This document shows, one piece after another, positions 50,840 to 59,219 of a stretch of 64,000 nucleotides of DNA (within the stretch, counting starts at the first letter, position 1; the number at the start of each line of letters is the position of its first letter). The notes beneath the pieces were generated by a model. It was not told the DNA's origin. It saw only the letters and a list, made by a program, of their open reading frames with translations, and did no database searches. Both the position numbers and the translations under genes were made by a program. This DNA comes from Calditrichota bacterium (lineage in GTDB: Bacteria; Zhuqueibacterota; Zhuqueibacteria; Zhuqueibacterales; Geothermadaptataceae), in the NCBI GenBank assembly GCA_008501765.1, contig QQUE01000015.1, positions 124,001-188,000 on the forward strand, written 5' to 3'.

Positions 50840-51064
50840 ATGGAAATTTCAATTCAAAAAAACGCCGATCAAAACCACCATCCGTGTAATTCGATCCGCC
50901 ACGGCGATTGGGTTGTCTTTAAATGTCCACTGTGCCCGGATTATGAACGACGTATTAATTGGCGAACGAAGGAAGTAAGCGTAAAAGGCAGCACACCGGA
51001 AATCTTACACAATGGAGAACATCTTCCCGACGAATACCTGCACGCCTTAACTGCCACAAACTGA
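50840..51064 (+). CDS. Small protein with CxxC motif, unknown
   Basis: 74 residues; GGAGTGAAG six bases before the ATG supports translation. GDWVVFKCPLCPDYERRINW carries a CPLC knuckle that could bind zinc or be redox-active, and HHPCNS adds another cysteine. The rest is a plain alpha/beta sequence ending EYLHALTATN. I do not recognise the family. A hairpin follows at 51081. Confidence 0.65.
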   Translation: MEISIQKNADQNHHPCNSIRHGDWVVFKCPLCPDYERRINWRTKEVSVKGSTPEILHNGEHLPDEYLHALTATN

Positions 51065-51080
51065 TCAATTCAGTGTGATT

Positions 51081-51100
51081 GGCGTCTGCGGGCAGACGCC
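51081..51100. terminator. Hairpin after the small gene
   Basis: GGCGTCTG and CAGACGCC form a perfect 8-bp stem with a CGGG loop, 16 bases past the stop. No T tract, so termination is uncertain; the reverse-strand gene ends at 51136, so it may serve both. Confidence 0.45.
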
Positions 51101-51135
51101 TCGATCAACTTTCACATCGATTAGCCACTGTAGTT

Positions 51136-52170
51136 TTAGAAAACATAAAGTAGTCCGCTATCACTAACTGCACTCAATTTTTTACCCGTAAGCGATGGGG
51201 TAATATCGACCTTTGAATCGATACGATAGAGGCCGGGCTGCAGAACATGAGCCGGAACGCTGATGAGAATGGGTTCGTTACTCTTTTTATTGACGGATAC
51301 GCGGCCGATGAGCCTTTCGGTCTTACGCCCACTCAAAGCGCGGGCGTAAATCGTCGTTTCTTCACGAACACCCTCTTCAAATTGCTTTTCCAGTTCATCG
51401 CTCACTTCAAGCTGCAAAGATATCTGAAATGGTTGATCTACTGCGACACTTTTTTTGGCTGGAATTTGCCGCATACTGATACCAGTTTGCAGCTCAGGTG
51501 TTGGGCTTGGTGTAATTGGTACTGCTTCCTGTTGCGGCTTTTGTTCTTCCGGCTTTTCAACCTGATTATCATCTTTCTCCCTGGCGCCCTCTTCGGGTTC
51601 TGCAGTATCCCCTGGAGCTAAAGGGCTAAACTTTGCGAGAAACCTCAGAATTTCGCCTGGTTCATCCAGCTGAAATTTTTGCGTGCTCCGCGTGCCAATA
51701 TGCTCGATTCTTCCCGGGATTACACCCTCCCGATTATAAAGTTCGATTCGAAATTTTGATGTTGCTGATTCACCGAGGAACTCTTCTATATCAGGTTCCT
51801 TTGCCTGGATTTTTCCTTCCAACTCCACCAATATTTTTTCAAGCTCCCGTTTCTCGTCGCTCAGCTTCGTTTCCTTTTGCTTGAGTTGATTCAATTGTTT
51901 TTTCAAGTTCGATTGATTATCGAGCAATTTTTCGATCTGTTTCTGATCCTCAGACTGGTGCTTTTTCACCAACGCCAATTCATCTTGTAATTTGGGAATC
52001 TGCGTGTTCGCTTCTCTGGCTTCAGATAGCTTTTTTTCCATCAGCTTGATTTTTGCTTCAGCCGCAACTAACGTATCTTCGGTCGGTCCGGCTTGCTTTT
52101 TCTTAACCGCTGCTTCATCTTTAATAATTTTAACTTTGGCTTTATTGGAAGTTTTGCTACTTGAACTCAT
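51136..52170 (-). CDS. Coiled-coil protein with C-terminal beta domain, unknown
   Basis: 344 residues, no signal peptide or membrane segment. A Lys/Ser-rich start is followed by a long coiled coil (~30-120: heptads in LMEKKLSEAREANTQI, LNQLKQKETKLSDEKRELEK). Then comes a small globular part (KFRIELYNREGVIPGRIEHI), a Glu/Pro-rich linker (~195-235) and a beta-sandwich (~240-344: FQISLQLEVSDELEKQF, TIYARALSGRKTERLIG, QPGLYRIDSKVDI). The family is not recognised. The end LPLE-type sandwich resembles carrier or Ig-like domains. It lies 100 bases downstream of another unknown gene on the same strand; the two probably form a unit. Confidence 0.72.
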   Translation of the reverse strand: MSSSSKTSNKAKVKIIKDEAAVKKKQAGPTEDTLVAAEAKIKLMEKKLSEAREANTQIPKLQDELALVKKHQSEDQKQIEKLLDNQSNLKKQLNQLKQKETKLSDEKRELEKILVELEGKIQAKEPDIEEFLGESATSKFRIELYNREGVIPGRIEHIGTRSTQKFQLDEPGEILRFLAKFSPLAPGDTAEPEEGAREKDDNQVEKPEEQKPQQEAVPITPSPTPELQTGISMRQIPAKKSVAVDQPFQISLQLEVSDELEKQFEEGVREETTIYARALSGRKTERLIGRVSVNKKSNEPILISVPAHVLQPGLYRIDSKVDITPSLTGKKLSAVSDSGLLYVF

Positions 52171-52270
52171 AAAAAACTCCTGATAATTATACCGCAGCGG
52201 TCGTGCGATTTGCGCGGCCCACTGCGGTAATAACGAAATTCAATTCATTTTAATACAACCACCGATTAAA

Positions 52271-52720
52271 TTACAGGCCGGTGCCAACATCGTAGAATTG
52301 CATCATTGATCCTTCACCAAATGCCGCAATTGGGCCCGGCACACCGGTTGGGCCTTCCATCGTGACAATAACAACGGGTTTATAGGCACCTGCCGGTACC
52401 AATCCCGCTGGAACCGAGATGAGCGCATTGTAAGTGTTCGGAGCGTTGACAAAATCCACTGTAATTTCGTTGTTTGGCAAGGTGAACTCTTCGCCACCCC
52501 ATTTTTCCAGTAACACGGACAACTTCCATTTCCCACAAATCAGGTAATTTAGGCCACCCAGGGTATGCCAGTGAAAATGGCAGTGCCACTGCTGATCAGT
52601 ACGAATGATATTATCAGCAGGGATTGTCCCCGTTGCTCCAACAACTTCATGGATTGAAAATACGGCATGCCCGTGGATGGAGAAATTATCCAACGTTTCT
52701 TCGAAGGTGAGATTCGGCAT
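52271..52720 (-). CDS. Beta-sandwich protein, unknown, paired with the coiled-coil gene
   Basis: 149 residues, cytosolic by sequence (no signal peptide); AAAGGAG precedes the ATG. The middle has QWHCHFHWHTLGGLNYLICG, unusually rich in His, Cys and Trp, followed by KWKLSVLLEKWGGEEF and a predicted strand-rich remainder (YNALISVPAGLVPAGAYKP, VIVTMEG). It is probably an Ig-like or carrier-type sandwich. It is the promoter-proximal gene of the pair with the coiled-coil protein. Divergent from the SARP-like regulator across 1.25 kb, which may control it; that is inference. Confidence 0.68.
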   Translation of the reverse strand: MPNLTFEETLDNFSIHGHAVFSIHEVVGATGTIPADNIIRTDQQWHCHFHWHTLGGLNYLICGKWKLSVLLEKWGGEEFTLPNNEITVDFVNAPNTYNALISVPAGLVPAGAYKPVVIVTMEGPTGVPGPIAAFGEGSMMQFYDVGTGL

Positions 52721-53975
52721 AATATGACTCCTTTGTTTTTGGTCTTTTAATTTTATCCGGGATAATTTGATTAAAGAGAATGCCTCGGACAGAATTAAAA
52801 GTGCGATTAAATTGGTTACATTTGAAAACCTGGGAGTAATTTAAACATCAAACTTAAGCACCAATTAAAACGCACTTAAATTTAAATTAAATTTTCACTG
52901 TTACATTTTCTTCAATAGTTCAGTCTTTATTATTTGAAAACAAAATTTGAGCTCAATTTTACATATAATTCAAGAAAACCAGATCAACTGTTTTCGCCAT
53001 GTTTATTTTTTCCGTAAAAAATTTTTTATTTTTATGAATGAATATTTGCAGATCAAATTCATGGATTACTTTTCGATTTCTCTATAAATATATGTGGCTT
53101 TGTTTAAGTACCAAGTTGACATATTCCCATATTCAAAGAAGACCTCACGTCGCGTCAACCCAATATGGTCATTTCCACAGACAAGCTTTCCGAGTCGTCC
53201 TGCTGCATTTTGCGGGACCTACCGAAGGCTGCATGAACCTACAATGAACGCCCCTTCGATACATTTCGCTTAAAAAACAAGCGAAACACTCAGGGTGCTT
53301 CTCGTCTTTTTATGCTTGATATGATACTTGTTCGATTTAAATAAAACGTGAAAAAACACTGAACTGTCGTGCCTGAAAATGCTTAAATAGGGAATGCCAG
53401 ATAAATCATATCAGTCTTCATACAAAGCCATATAAATTAAACCCTTGTGCATAATTTAGCCGTACCTCCTTCGAACATATTTTTCGCGTCATTGTGCTGC
53501 GCGGGTGTTTGGCTCAGCGAAGCCATTTCACATTTTTGAGAGAATGGATTCCCCATTGAAGCATTTGAGAATGACGTAAATGATGAATGAATCCGAATTT
53601 TTTATCCAATACCTGAAGACTTTTCTATTTTGCGCAACGGGTTAATTTTAATATCGTTGAGAGAAAATTCGAATTTATTGACTCTAATAGTTATAGGATA
53701 TCCCACGAATAGAAATATCAGATTGAGTTTAATTGACAAAAACAGGACAAACTATTTGAAACGAAAAATAATCTTTGGAATGCTATTTTGATTTAATCGA
53801 TTTTCGATAGTCATTAATCGGGGACTATTTATGGACAATATGTCGTGCTGATTTTTCTGCTGTTATAAAGTTCATTATTTTACCGGCTCTCAGGTTCAAA
53901 GCAATCCTTTGATAACCCCGCCAGCACTTTTAGTTTATCGTTCCCACAAATATTTTCTTTTTACACGGATGTACC
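52721..53975. other. Long divergent non-coding region
   Basis: 1.25 kb without a supported gene between the unknown beta-sandwich gene (reverse) and the SARP-like regulator (forward). It is AT-rich with a hairpin at 53264-53286 (TTTCGCTT/AAGCGAAA, 7-base loop). Frames of up to 69 residues lack any support. It should contain both promoters and perhaps operator sites. Confidence 0.5.
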
Positions 53976-55382
53976 ATGAAACGTACAAGGTTACTTCTGA
54001 TCGACACGCATGGCAATATCAACAATCTTTTTAAAAAGCCGGCGTTTAAAAACTGCACAATTACAGAATCAACTTCACGAGAATCTGAAGTTTTATTGCA
54101 CCTCGAGACGCACGATCTCATTATTATTACTGCATCATGTATTTCAAGCGAAATCCTGGCTTTAATAAAAATGATCCGCAGTGCAAAACCGGAACTACAT
54201 ATTATCGGTGCAACAGAAGAACCTTCTTCTCAGGAAGTTGTCGCGGCTTATCGTGCCGGGTTATCCGATTATTTTTTTCTGCCGCTAAATGAGGAAAAGC
54301 TCTGCGGCATCTTAGAAGCTGTCTGCGAAAAAACTGCGTGTAAAAATAAACTCGCCCGATTGAGCAAGTATTGGAATGAAATTCGAAAGGGATATTTAAT
54401 TGCCTTTGGAAAAACGGCACAATTCATTTTCACCAGAACTGATGGAAGAGAAATGTCTTTTCACAATGGCAATGGTACTGCACACCATCTCGGATTTGAC
54501 CGTAAAACAACAAAAATTTTGCAACCGCCAACAATAGAATCCAGCAAAAAGAAAGCTGATTTTGTGCATTCCGTAAATAATGTACATATTGCCACTCCAA
54601 ATAACGCACCCAACGGCAATCTAAATCTGGAAGTCGCCAGCCTTGGCAAGCTGAAAGTGAAATTTAACAAGTTCAATATTGAAAATTGGCCAAGCCGTAA
54701 AGGAAGAGGGATTTTTGCCTACATCGCAACTTCAAGGCAGAAAATTTACCGTGACATTCTTATGGAAAAATTCTGGCCCGATGCCTATCCGGAATCCGCT
54801 CGCAACTGTCTCAATGTTGCCCTGCATGGCTTGCGGCGTACATTTAATCAAGTGGACTCTGACAATGAATGCCTGCTCTATAAGGATGAGTGCTACTACC
54901 TCAATCCTGACCTAAATTTTTCATGCGACGTCCATATTTTTCGTAGACTCTATCAAAATGCCCGCAGCCTTGAAAATGAACAAAAAACCAATCTCGCACT
55001 CGCAAAATACCTGGAAGCAGTTAAAATTTATCGTGGTGATTTTATGGAAGATGACCTCTATGAAGAATGGCCTACATTGGAGCGAGAGAATTTACGGGAA
55101 AAATATTTTAATGTGCTGGAGCGGTTGAGTTATCACTATATAAAAATGAAAAAATTTCAGGAAGCCATCCAGATGTGCCAGCAAATACTTAATCGTGATA
55201 GCTGCCGCGAGGACGTGCACAGAAAACTGATGTTATGCCATTATTATAGCGGCCAGCGAGACCGCGCTCTCATCCAGTTCCAAAGATGCCAAAAATCGAT
55301 GCACGACGATCTCGGTGTCGTACCCAGCAAAGCGACAATTGAGTTAAAAGAAAAAATACGTTTGGAACAAATTATTAATTAA
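53976..55382 (+). CDS. SARP-like transcription factor with degenerate receiver
   Basis: 468 residues. The N-terminal ~115 residues have a receiver fold (RLLLIDTHGN, THDLIIITASCISSE, RAGLSDYFFLPLNEEKLCGI). The phosphoacceptor position that should be Asp after DLIII is Thr, so it is a pseudoreceiver. After a low-similarity linker comes an OmpR-type winged helix (~225-315: FNIENWPSRKGRGIFAYIAT, LMEKFWPDAYPESARNCLNV). A bacterial transcriptional-activation domain with TPR-like helices follows (~320-468: YRGDFMEDDLYEEWPTLERE, QRDRALIQFQRCQK). Such SARP/BTAD proteins activate neighbouring gene sets. The stop codon is shared with the left end of a miniature element. Removing that element would leave the same TAA. 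Confidence 0.88.
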   Translation: MKRTRLLLIDTHGNINNLFKKPAFKNCTITESTSRESEVLLHLETHDLIIITASCISSEILALIKMIRSAKPELHIIGATEEPSSQEVVAAYRAGLSDYFFLPLNEEKLCGILEAVCEKTACKNKLARLSKYWNEIRKGYLIAFGKTAQFIFTRTDGREMSFHNGNGTAHHLGFDRKTTKILQPPTIESSKKKADFVHSVNNVHIATPNNAPNGNLNLEVASLGKLKVKFNKFNIENWPSRKGRGIFAYIATSRQKIYRDILMEKFWPDAYPESARNCLNVALHGLRRTFNQVDSDNECLLYKDECYYLNPDLNFSCDVHIFRRLYQNARSLENEQKTNLALAKYLEAVKIYRGDFMEDDLYEEWPTLERENLREKYFNVLERLSYHYIKMKKFQEAIQMCQQILNRDSCREDVHRKLMLCHYYSGQRDRALIQFQRCQKSMHDDLGVVPSKATIELKEKIRLEQIIN

Positions 55383-55545
55383 CGTGAGTTCGATATAAGA
55401 AGAATTGGGACAAAACGAATTAATTATAGGATCTAGTCCGAAGGCGTCCCGCCGAGGATAACGCACGAAACGCTCGGCGAGACGCCTTCGCTCTATTTTA
55501 GTTATGCTTGGTAAAGAATGTTACAGCTTACATTGAACTCACGTT
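55381..55545 (+). mobile_element. 165-bp miniature inverted-repeat element, copy 2
   Basis: Ends AACGTGAGTTCGATATAAG and inverted AACGTGAGTTCAATGTAAG (17 of 19 match), flanked by AATT on both sides (55377-55380, 55546-55549). Same length as copy 1 and with an identical GC-rich central hairpin. Inserted exactly at the TAA of the SARP-like gene without changing the protein. Confidence 0.85.
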
Positions 55546-55863
55546 AATTAACAGCCTGCGTATGATTGACACTATTCCCTGTCAACATCCCCCAAACTCC
55601 CCTCAAAACAAGGATGCGACTTTATTATTCATCTGATTTTGGTTCAATTTTTACTTGCGCTTAACAGAAAAAGTCAATATTAATCTTTATCCCCTGTTTA
55701 AATGGATCACCATTAAAAAAATATAATTCTGAACCTTTTGCAATAAGTTCAAAATTCCGGTTTGCAAAATATTTTTTTGAATAAGTAATATAATCAATGT
55801 GTACCAGTGCTATATTTTGTCCACAATATTTAATTCTTTGTAAATGTCAAACGGAGGAGAAAC
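55546..55863. other. Intergenic region upstream of the Yip1 gene
   Basis: About 320 bases of AT-rich sequence after the miniature element, ending in the ACGGAGGAG ribosome site of the next gene. It probably holds that operon's promoter; no gene was seen. Confidence 0.5.
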
Positions 55864-56559
55864 ATGTCAGAAGAAAAAAATGTGAGCGTGGAAGAAACAT
55901 CATCGATGAGTTTTGCAGCAAAATTTATTGGGGTAATTACCTCACCCGTCGCTACTTTTGCTGAAATCGTTAAGTCGCCAACCTGGTTTTTACCGTTGTT
56001 GCTCGCAGTAATTGTCACAATGGGCATCACCTACCAAATGGTGCCGATGATCGTTGAAATGACAGCGGAAGAGATGCAAAAAAATCCTAACATGACTGAA
56101 GAAGCCATGGAACAAGCCCTTTCCTACGTGGAAATTGCCTCACCTTTGATGCCTCTTGTAACCGTACCAATCTGGTCAGTAATTGTTGCGGCGTTAATGT
56201 TACTCATTGGTGGACTTTTTATGGGTGGAAGTTCGTCATTTAAAACACTTTTCTGTGTTGCAAACTGGACCGCCCCGGTGATGATTGTCACCGGATTAAT
56301 CGGCATGGGATTGCGTATGATAACCGGTGCTATGGAAAGCGCCACCAGCCTGATATTTCTGGCACCAGAGGCTGAAAGAGACTCAGCCATCTACTTTTTA
56401 TTGACACAAATCGATTTGATGGCCATCTGGTATTTTGCAATTCTCGGTATCGGTTTCGCTGCAGCTTTTAAATTTACCACCCAAAAAGGACTGGTAACAA
56501 CGTTCCTGAGCTGGGGTGTTGTGATTCTTGCAATTACGGCGATCAAAGCTGCTTTTTAA
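55864..56559 (+). CDS. Yip1-domain membrane protein
   Basis: 231 residues with CGGAGGAGA before the ATG. Five hydrophobic segments: WFLPLLLAVIVTMGITYQM, LMPLVTVPIWSVIVAALML, FCVANWTAPVMIVTGLIGMG, LMAIWYFAILGIGFAAAF and TTFLSWGVVILAITAI. The N-terminus FIGVITSPVATFAEIVKSPT is typical of bacterial Yip1 proteins. Their role is unknown; they often lie next to ABC transport genes. Here an adaptor and two permeases follow, so it is probably part of the same export unit. A palindrome lies in the 80-base gap. Confidence 0.85.
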   Translation: MSEEKNVSVEETSSMSFAAKFIGVITSPVATFAEIVKSPTWFLPLLLAVIVTMGITYQMVPMIVEMTAEEMQKNPNMTEEAMEQALSYVEIASPLMPLVTVPIWSVIVAALMLLIGGLFMGGSSSFKTLFCVANWTAPVMIVTGLIGMGLRMITGAMESATSLIFLAPEAERDSAIYFLLTQIDLMAIWYFAILGIGFAAAFKFTTQKGLVTTFLSWGVVILAITAIKAAF

Positions 56560-56570
56560 TAACAAAACTT

Positions 56571-56610
56571 GTTTGAACGTGTGAACGTCGAAACGTTTTC
56601 ACGTTCAAAC
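56571..56610. repeat. GTTTGAACGTG palindrome
   Basis: GTTTGAACGTG (56571-56581) pairs with CACGTTCAAAC (56600-56610); the loop and right flank repeat further AACGT-containing pieces. It may be an attenuator between the Yip1 gene and the adaptor gene, or a dispersed repeat. Confidence 0.5.
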
Positions 56611-56639
56611 TTTCTAACCTTCAAACGTTTCGAAAATCT

Positions 56640-57896
56640 ATGAAAAATAAAAAAAATATCTGGATCATCGGCGCAGTAGTTGTCGTTGCTGCCATCATCG
56701 TTTTGAATATATTTCTGCGCCAGGAAAAAGGCACCTCTGTTGATGTCATGACTTTGGAAGAAATAGAGTTGCGTGCTCTCGTTTCAGCTTCGGGTAAAGT
56801 TCAGCCGAAAACTTCAGTCGATATCAGCGCCACGGTGCCGGGCAAAATCTACAAGCTTTCTGTGGACGAAGGTGACCGGGTTAAAAAAGGTCAGTTTCTC
56901 ATCCAGATTGACCCTACCACTGCCGAATCGCAGGTGCGGCAAATGAGTGCCAGTATCAGCGCGGCGCAGGCCAATTTTGAATTGGCAAAAGCCAATTTGG
57001 CGCAGGCACAGGATGATTTAGAACGTGCCGAAAAGCTCTACGAACGCAAACTTACGTCCGATGAGCAGATTCAGAAATCGAGAACGGCCGTCCGGGTACA
57101 GAAAATGACTGTCAACGCGGCTAAAGAAGAAATTAGCCGCCTCAGGGCAGGATTAGCGACGGCCGAACACGAACTAAGTAAAGTGAATGTACATTCGGAC
57201 ATCGACGGCATCGTAACCAAGCGCAATATTGAAGAGGGCGAAAATGTCTTCGTCGGAGCGTTCAACAATCCTGCGACGACCTTGCTCACAATTGCGGATC
57301 TATCCGTTATCGAAGCCATCGTCGAAGTCGATGAAACCGATATCGTCGATGTGAAAGTCGACCAGAAAGCCGAGATCAAACTCGACGCTTACCCGGACAG
57401 CACTTTTGCCGGTCATGTCACAAAAGTTGGCCACAGCCCGATTCTCACGGCCGGCGGACAGCAACAAGCCACCAGTTTTGAAGTCATTGTACAATTGGAT
57501 GAGCCAATCCCAAACGTGCGCTCCGGATTATCATGCAAGGCAGATATAACCACAGGTTACCGCGAAAAAGCGCTCGCCGTACCCATTCAAGCCCTCACTT
57601 TGCGGGACGATAAAAGCCTGGTTAAAACCTCCAAAAAATTCAGCAGAAAGAAAAAGGATGATTCGACCGAAGAGGACGATGATGCCAAAGAAAACGAACC
57701 CTATCAAGGCGTTTTTGTTGTTGAAGATGAAACCGTGACTTTTAAAGCTGTCAAAACCGGAATAGCCGGTGAGCGTCATTTTGAAGTGCTTTCCGGACTG
57801 GAAAATGAAAATGTAGTGGTTACCGGCCCTTTCAGCGCATTACGTAAATTGGCTAATGGCGACCTGGTAAAAATTAAGAACAAAGATAAAAAATAA
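56640..57896 (+). CDS. MacA/HlyD-type periplasmic adaptor
   Basis: 418 residues. The N-terminal membrane anchor is IWIIGAVVVVAAIIVLNIFL. The lipoyl half-motif VSASGKVQPKTSVDISATVPG with VDEGDRVKKGQFLIQID starts the family core. A coiled-coil hairpin (~80-160: AQANFELAKANLAQAQDDLE) and the second lipoyl half (VHSDIDGIVTKRNIEEGENV) follow, then a beta-barrel domain. An unusual Lys/Asp/Glu-rich insert (~333-360) interrupts the membrane-proximal domain. It links an inner-membrane ABC exporter to an outer-membrane channel. It overlaps the next gene by one base (TAATG), so they are co-translated. Confidence 0.93.
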   Translation: MKNKKNIWIIGAVVVVAAIIVLNIFLRQEKGTSVDVMTLEEIELRALVSASGKVQPKTSVDISATVPGKIYKLSVDEGDRVKKGQFLIQIDPTTAESQVRQMSASISAAQANFELAKANLAQAQDDLERAEKLYERKLTSDEQIQKSRTAVRVQKMTVNAAKEEISRLRAGLATAEHELSKVNVHSDIDGIVTKRNIEEGENVFVGAFNNPATTLLTIADLSVIEAIVEVDETDIVDVKVDQKAEIKLDAYPDSTFAGHVTKVGHSPILTAGGQQQATSFEVIVQLDEPIPNVRSGLSCKADITTGYREKALAVPIQALTLRDDKSLVKTSKKFSRKKKDDSTEEDDDAKENEPYQGVFVVEDETVTFKAVKTGIAGERHFEVLSGLENENVVVTGPFSALRKLANGDLVKIKNKDKK

Positions 57897-59122
57897 TGCG
57901 CTATTTCTGGGAAAATACAGTTCTTGCGTTTTCCGCCCTGTGGGCGAATAAATTGCGGTCATTTCTGACTATTCTCTGCGTTGTCATTTCAATAATGTCG
58001 ATCATTGCGGTTGTGTCGATTGTCCAGGGCATGGACGTCTATGTGAAAACCAAAATCGCCTCGCAGGGCAGCAATGTATTTACGCTCCAGCGCAACAACC
58101 CCATCCAGGTTTTAACCGATTTTGATGCCTTTCTTAAATCCCTGAAAAATCCGCTCATCACGCTGGAAGACCTGGCTTTGATTCGCAAAGAAATCCCTGC
58201 CGCAGAGTTTGTCGATGCTACCATCAGCCGCAGTGATAGAATGACGAACGGTTCTCGAATTGTTGACAACGCCAGAATTCGTGGCCGCACCGAAGAATAC
58301 CCGGCGATGGGCGAATTCCCGATTGCCTTCGGGCGCCACCTCACCCGCATTGATATTCAGCAGCGGCGCAACAATTGTGTTCTCGGTTGGGATGTCGCAC
58401 AAACTCTCTTTCCGCAGTCATCTGCCTTGGGAAAAACTTTAAAACTTGGCTCCAAACATTTTACCGTCGTCGGAATTTGTGAAAAAAAAGGCACCATTCT
58501 GGGAAATAATCAAAACCAGTTTGCTTTTATTCCGGTAACAACTTTTCTGAAAATGTACGGCTCGCGGCAATCGCTGGAGATAAAAATTCGCACGGCGGAC
58601 ATGGAAAGTTTCACCCAAGCCCAAGAGGATGTGCGTCTGACAATGCGTAGCGTCCGCCAGTTGAAACCACATCAGGACGATGATTTTTATATCGACACAG
58701 CCGAGCAACTGGTTTCGATCTGGAAAGCCATTTCTGCAGGCATATTTGGTACTTTGATCGGCGTTGTGAGCATCACGCTGGTTGTCGGCGGCATTATTAT
58801 CATGAATGTTATGCTGGTTGCTGTTACCGAGCGTACGCGGGAAATTGGAATTCGAAAATCAGTCGGCGCCCGCAGCAGCCATATTATTTCCCAGTTTTTA
58901 ATGGAGGCCCTGATTCTCACCGGAATTGGCGGTGCCATCGGAATAATTCTTGGTTTTACCATCGCTGCAATTGTCGCCGCGGTGAGCCCGCTACCGAACA
59001 GTATTTCACTGATGCCGGTTATTGTCGCACTGGTAATTTCATTTAGTGTTGGTATATTTTTTGGTGTTTATCCGGCCCGAAAAGCTTCACAGTTGGATCC
59101 GGTTGTTGCGCTGAGGCAATAG
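57896..59122 (+). CDS. MacB/FtsX-type ABC permease 1
   Basis: 408 residues. N-terminal membrane helix LRSFLTILCVVISIMSIIAVVSI, a periplasmic MacB_PCD domain (~50-260) and a three-helix C-terminal FtsX core (ISITLVVGGIIIMNVMLVAVTERTREIGIRKS is split here as VSITLVVGGIIIMNVMLV and TERTREIGIRKSVGA). The end is VYPARKASQLDPVVALRQ. No Walker A or ABC signature is present, so it lacks the nucleotide-binding part fused in MacB. With the adaptor and second permease it would form the membrane part of a MacAB-type mechanotransmission exporter. Confidence 0.92.
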   Translation: MRYFWENTVLAFSALWANKLRSFLTILCVVISIMSIIAVVSIVQGMDVYVKTKIASQGSNVFTLQRNNPIQVLTDFDAFLKSLKNPLITLEDLALIRKEIPAAEFVDATISRSDRMTNGSRIVDNARIRGRTEEYPAMGEFPIAFGRHLTRIDIQQRRNNCVLGWDVAQTLFPQSSALGKTLKLGSKHFTVVGICEKKGTILGNNQNQFAFIPVTTFLKMYGSRQSLEIKIRTADMESFTQAQEDVRLTMRSVRQLKPHQDDDFYIDTAEQLVSIWKAISAGIFGTLIGVVSITLVVGGIIIMNVMLVAVTERTREIGIRKSVGARSSHIISQFLMEALILTGIGGAIGIILGFTIAAIVAAVSPLPNSISLMPVIVALVISFSVGIFFGVYPARKASQLDPVVALRQ

Positions 59123-59219
59123 AAAGTTGAAGGTTTGAATTTATATTAAACAGGGTTGGACGCAAGAAATTTTTGATACATCGATAGTTTATTTATGGCA
59201 ATGAAATTTTAAATCACTT

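Noticed and set aside
53038-53247. 69-codon frame in the long divergent gap
   Set aside because: No ribosome site; composition like its surroundings; contains a palindrome.
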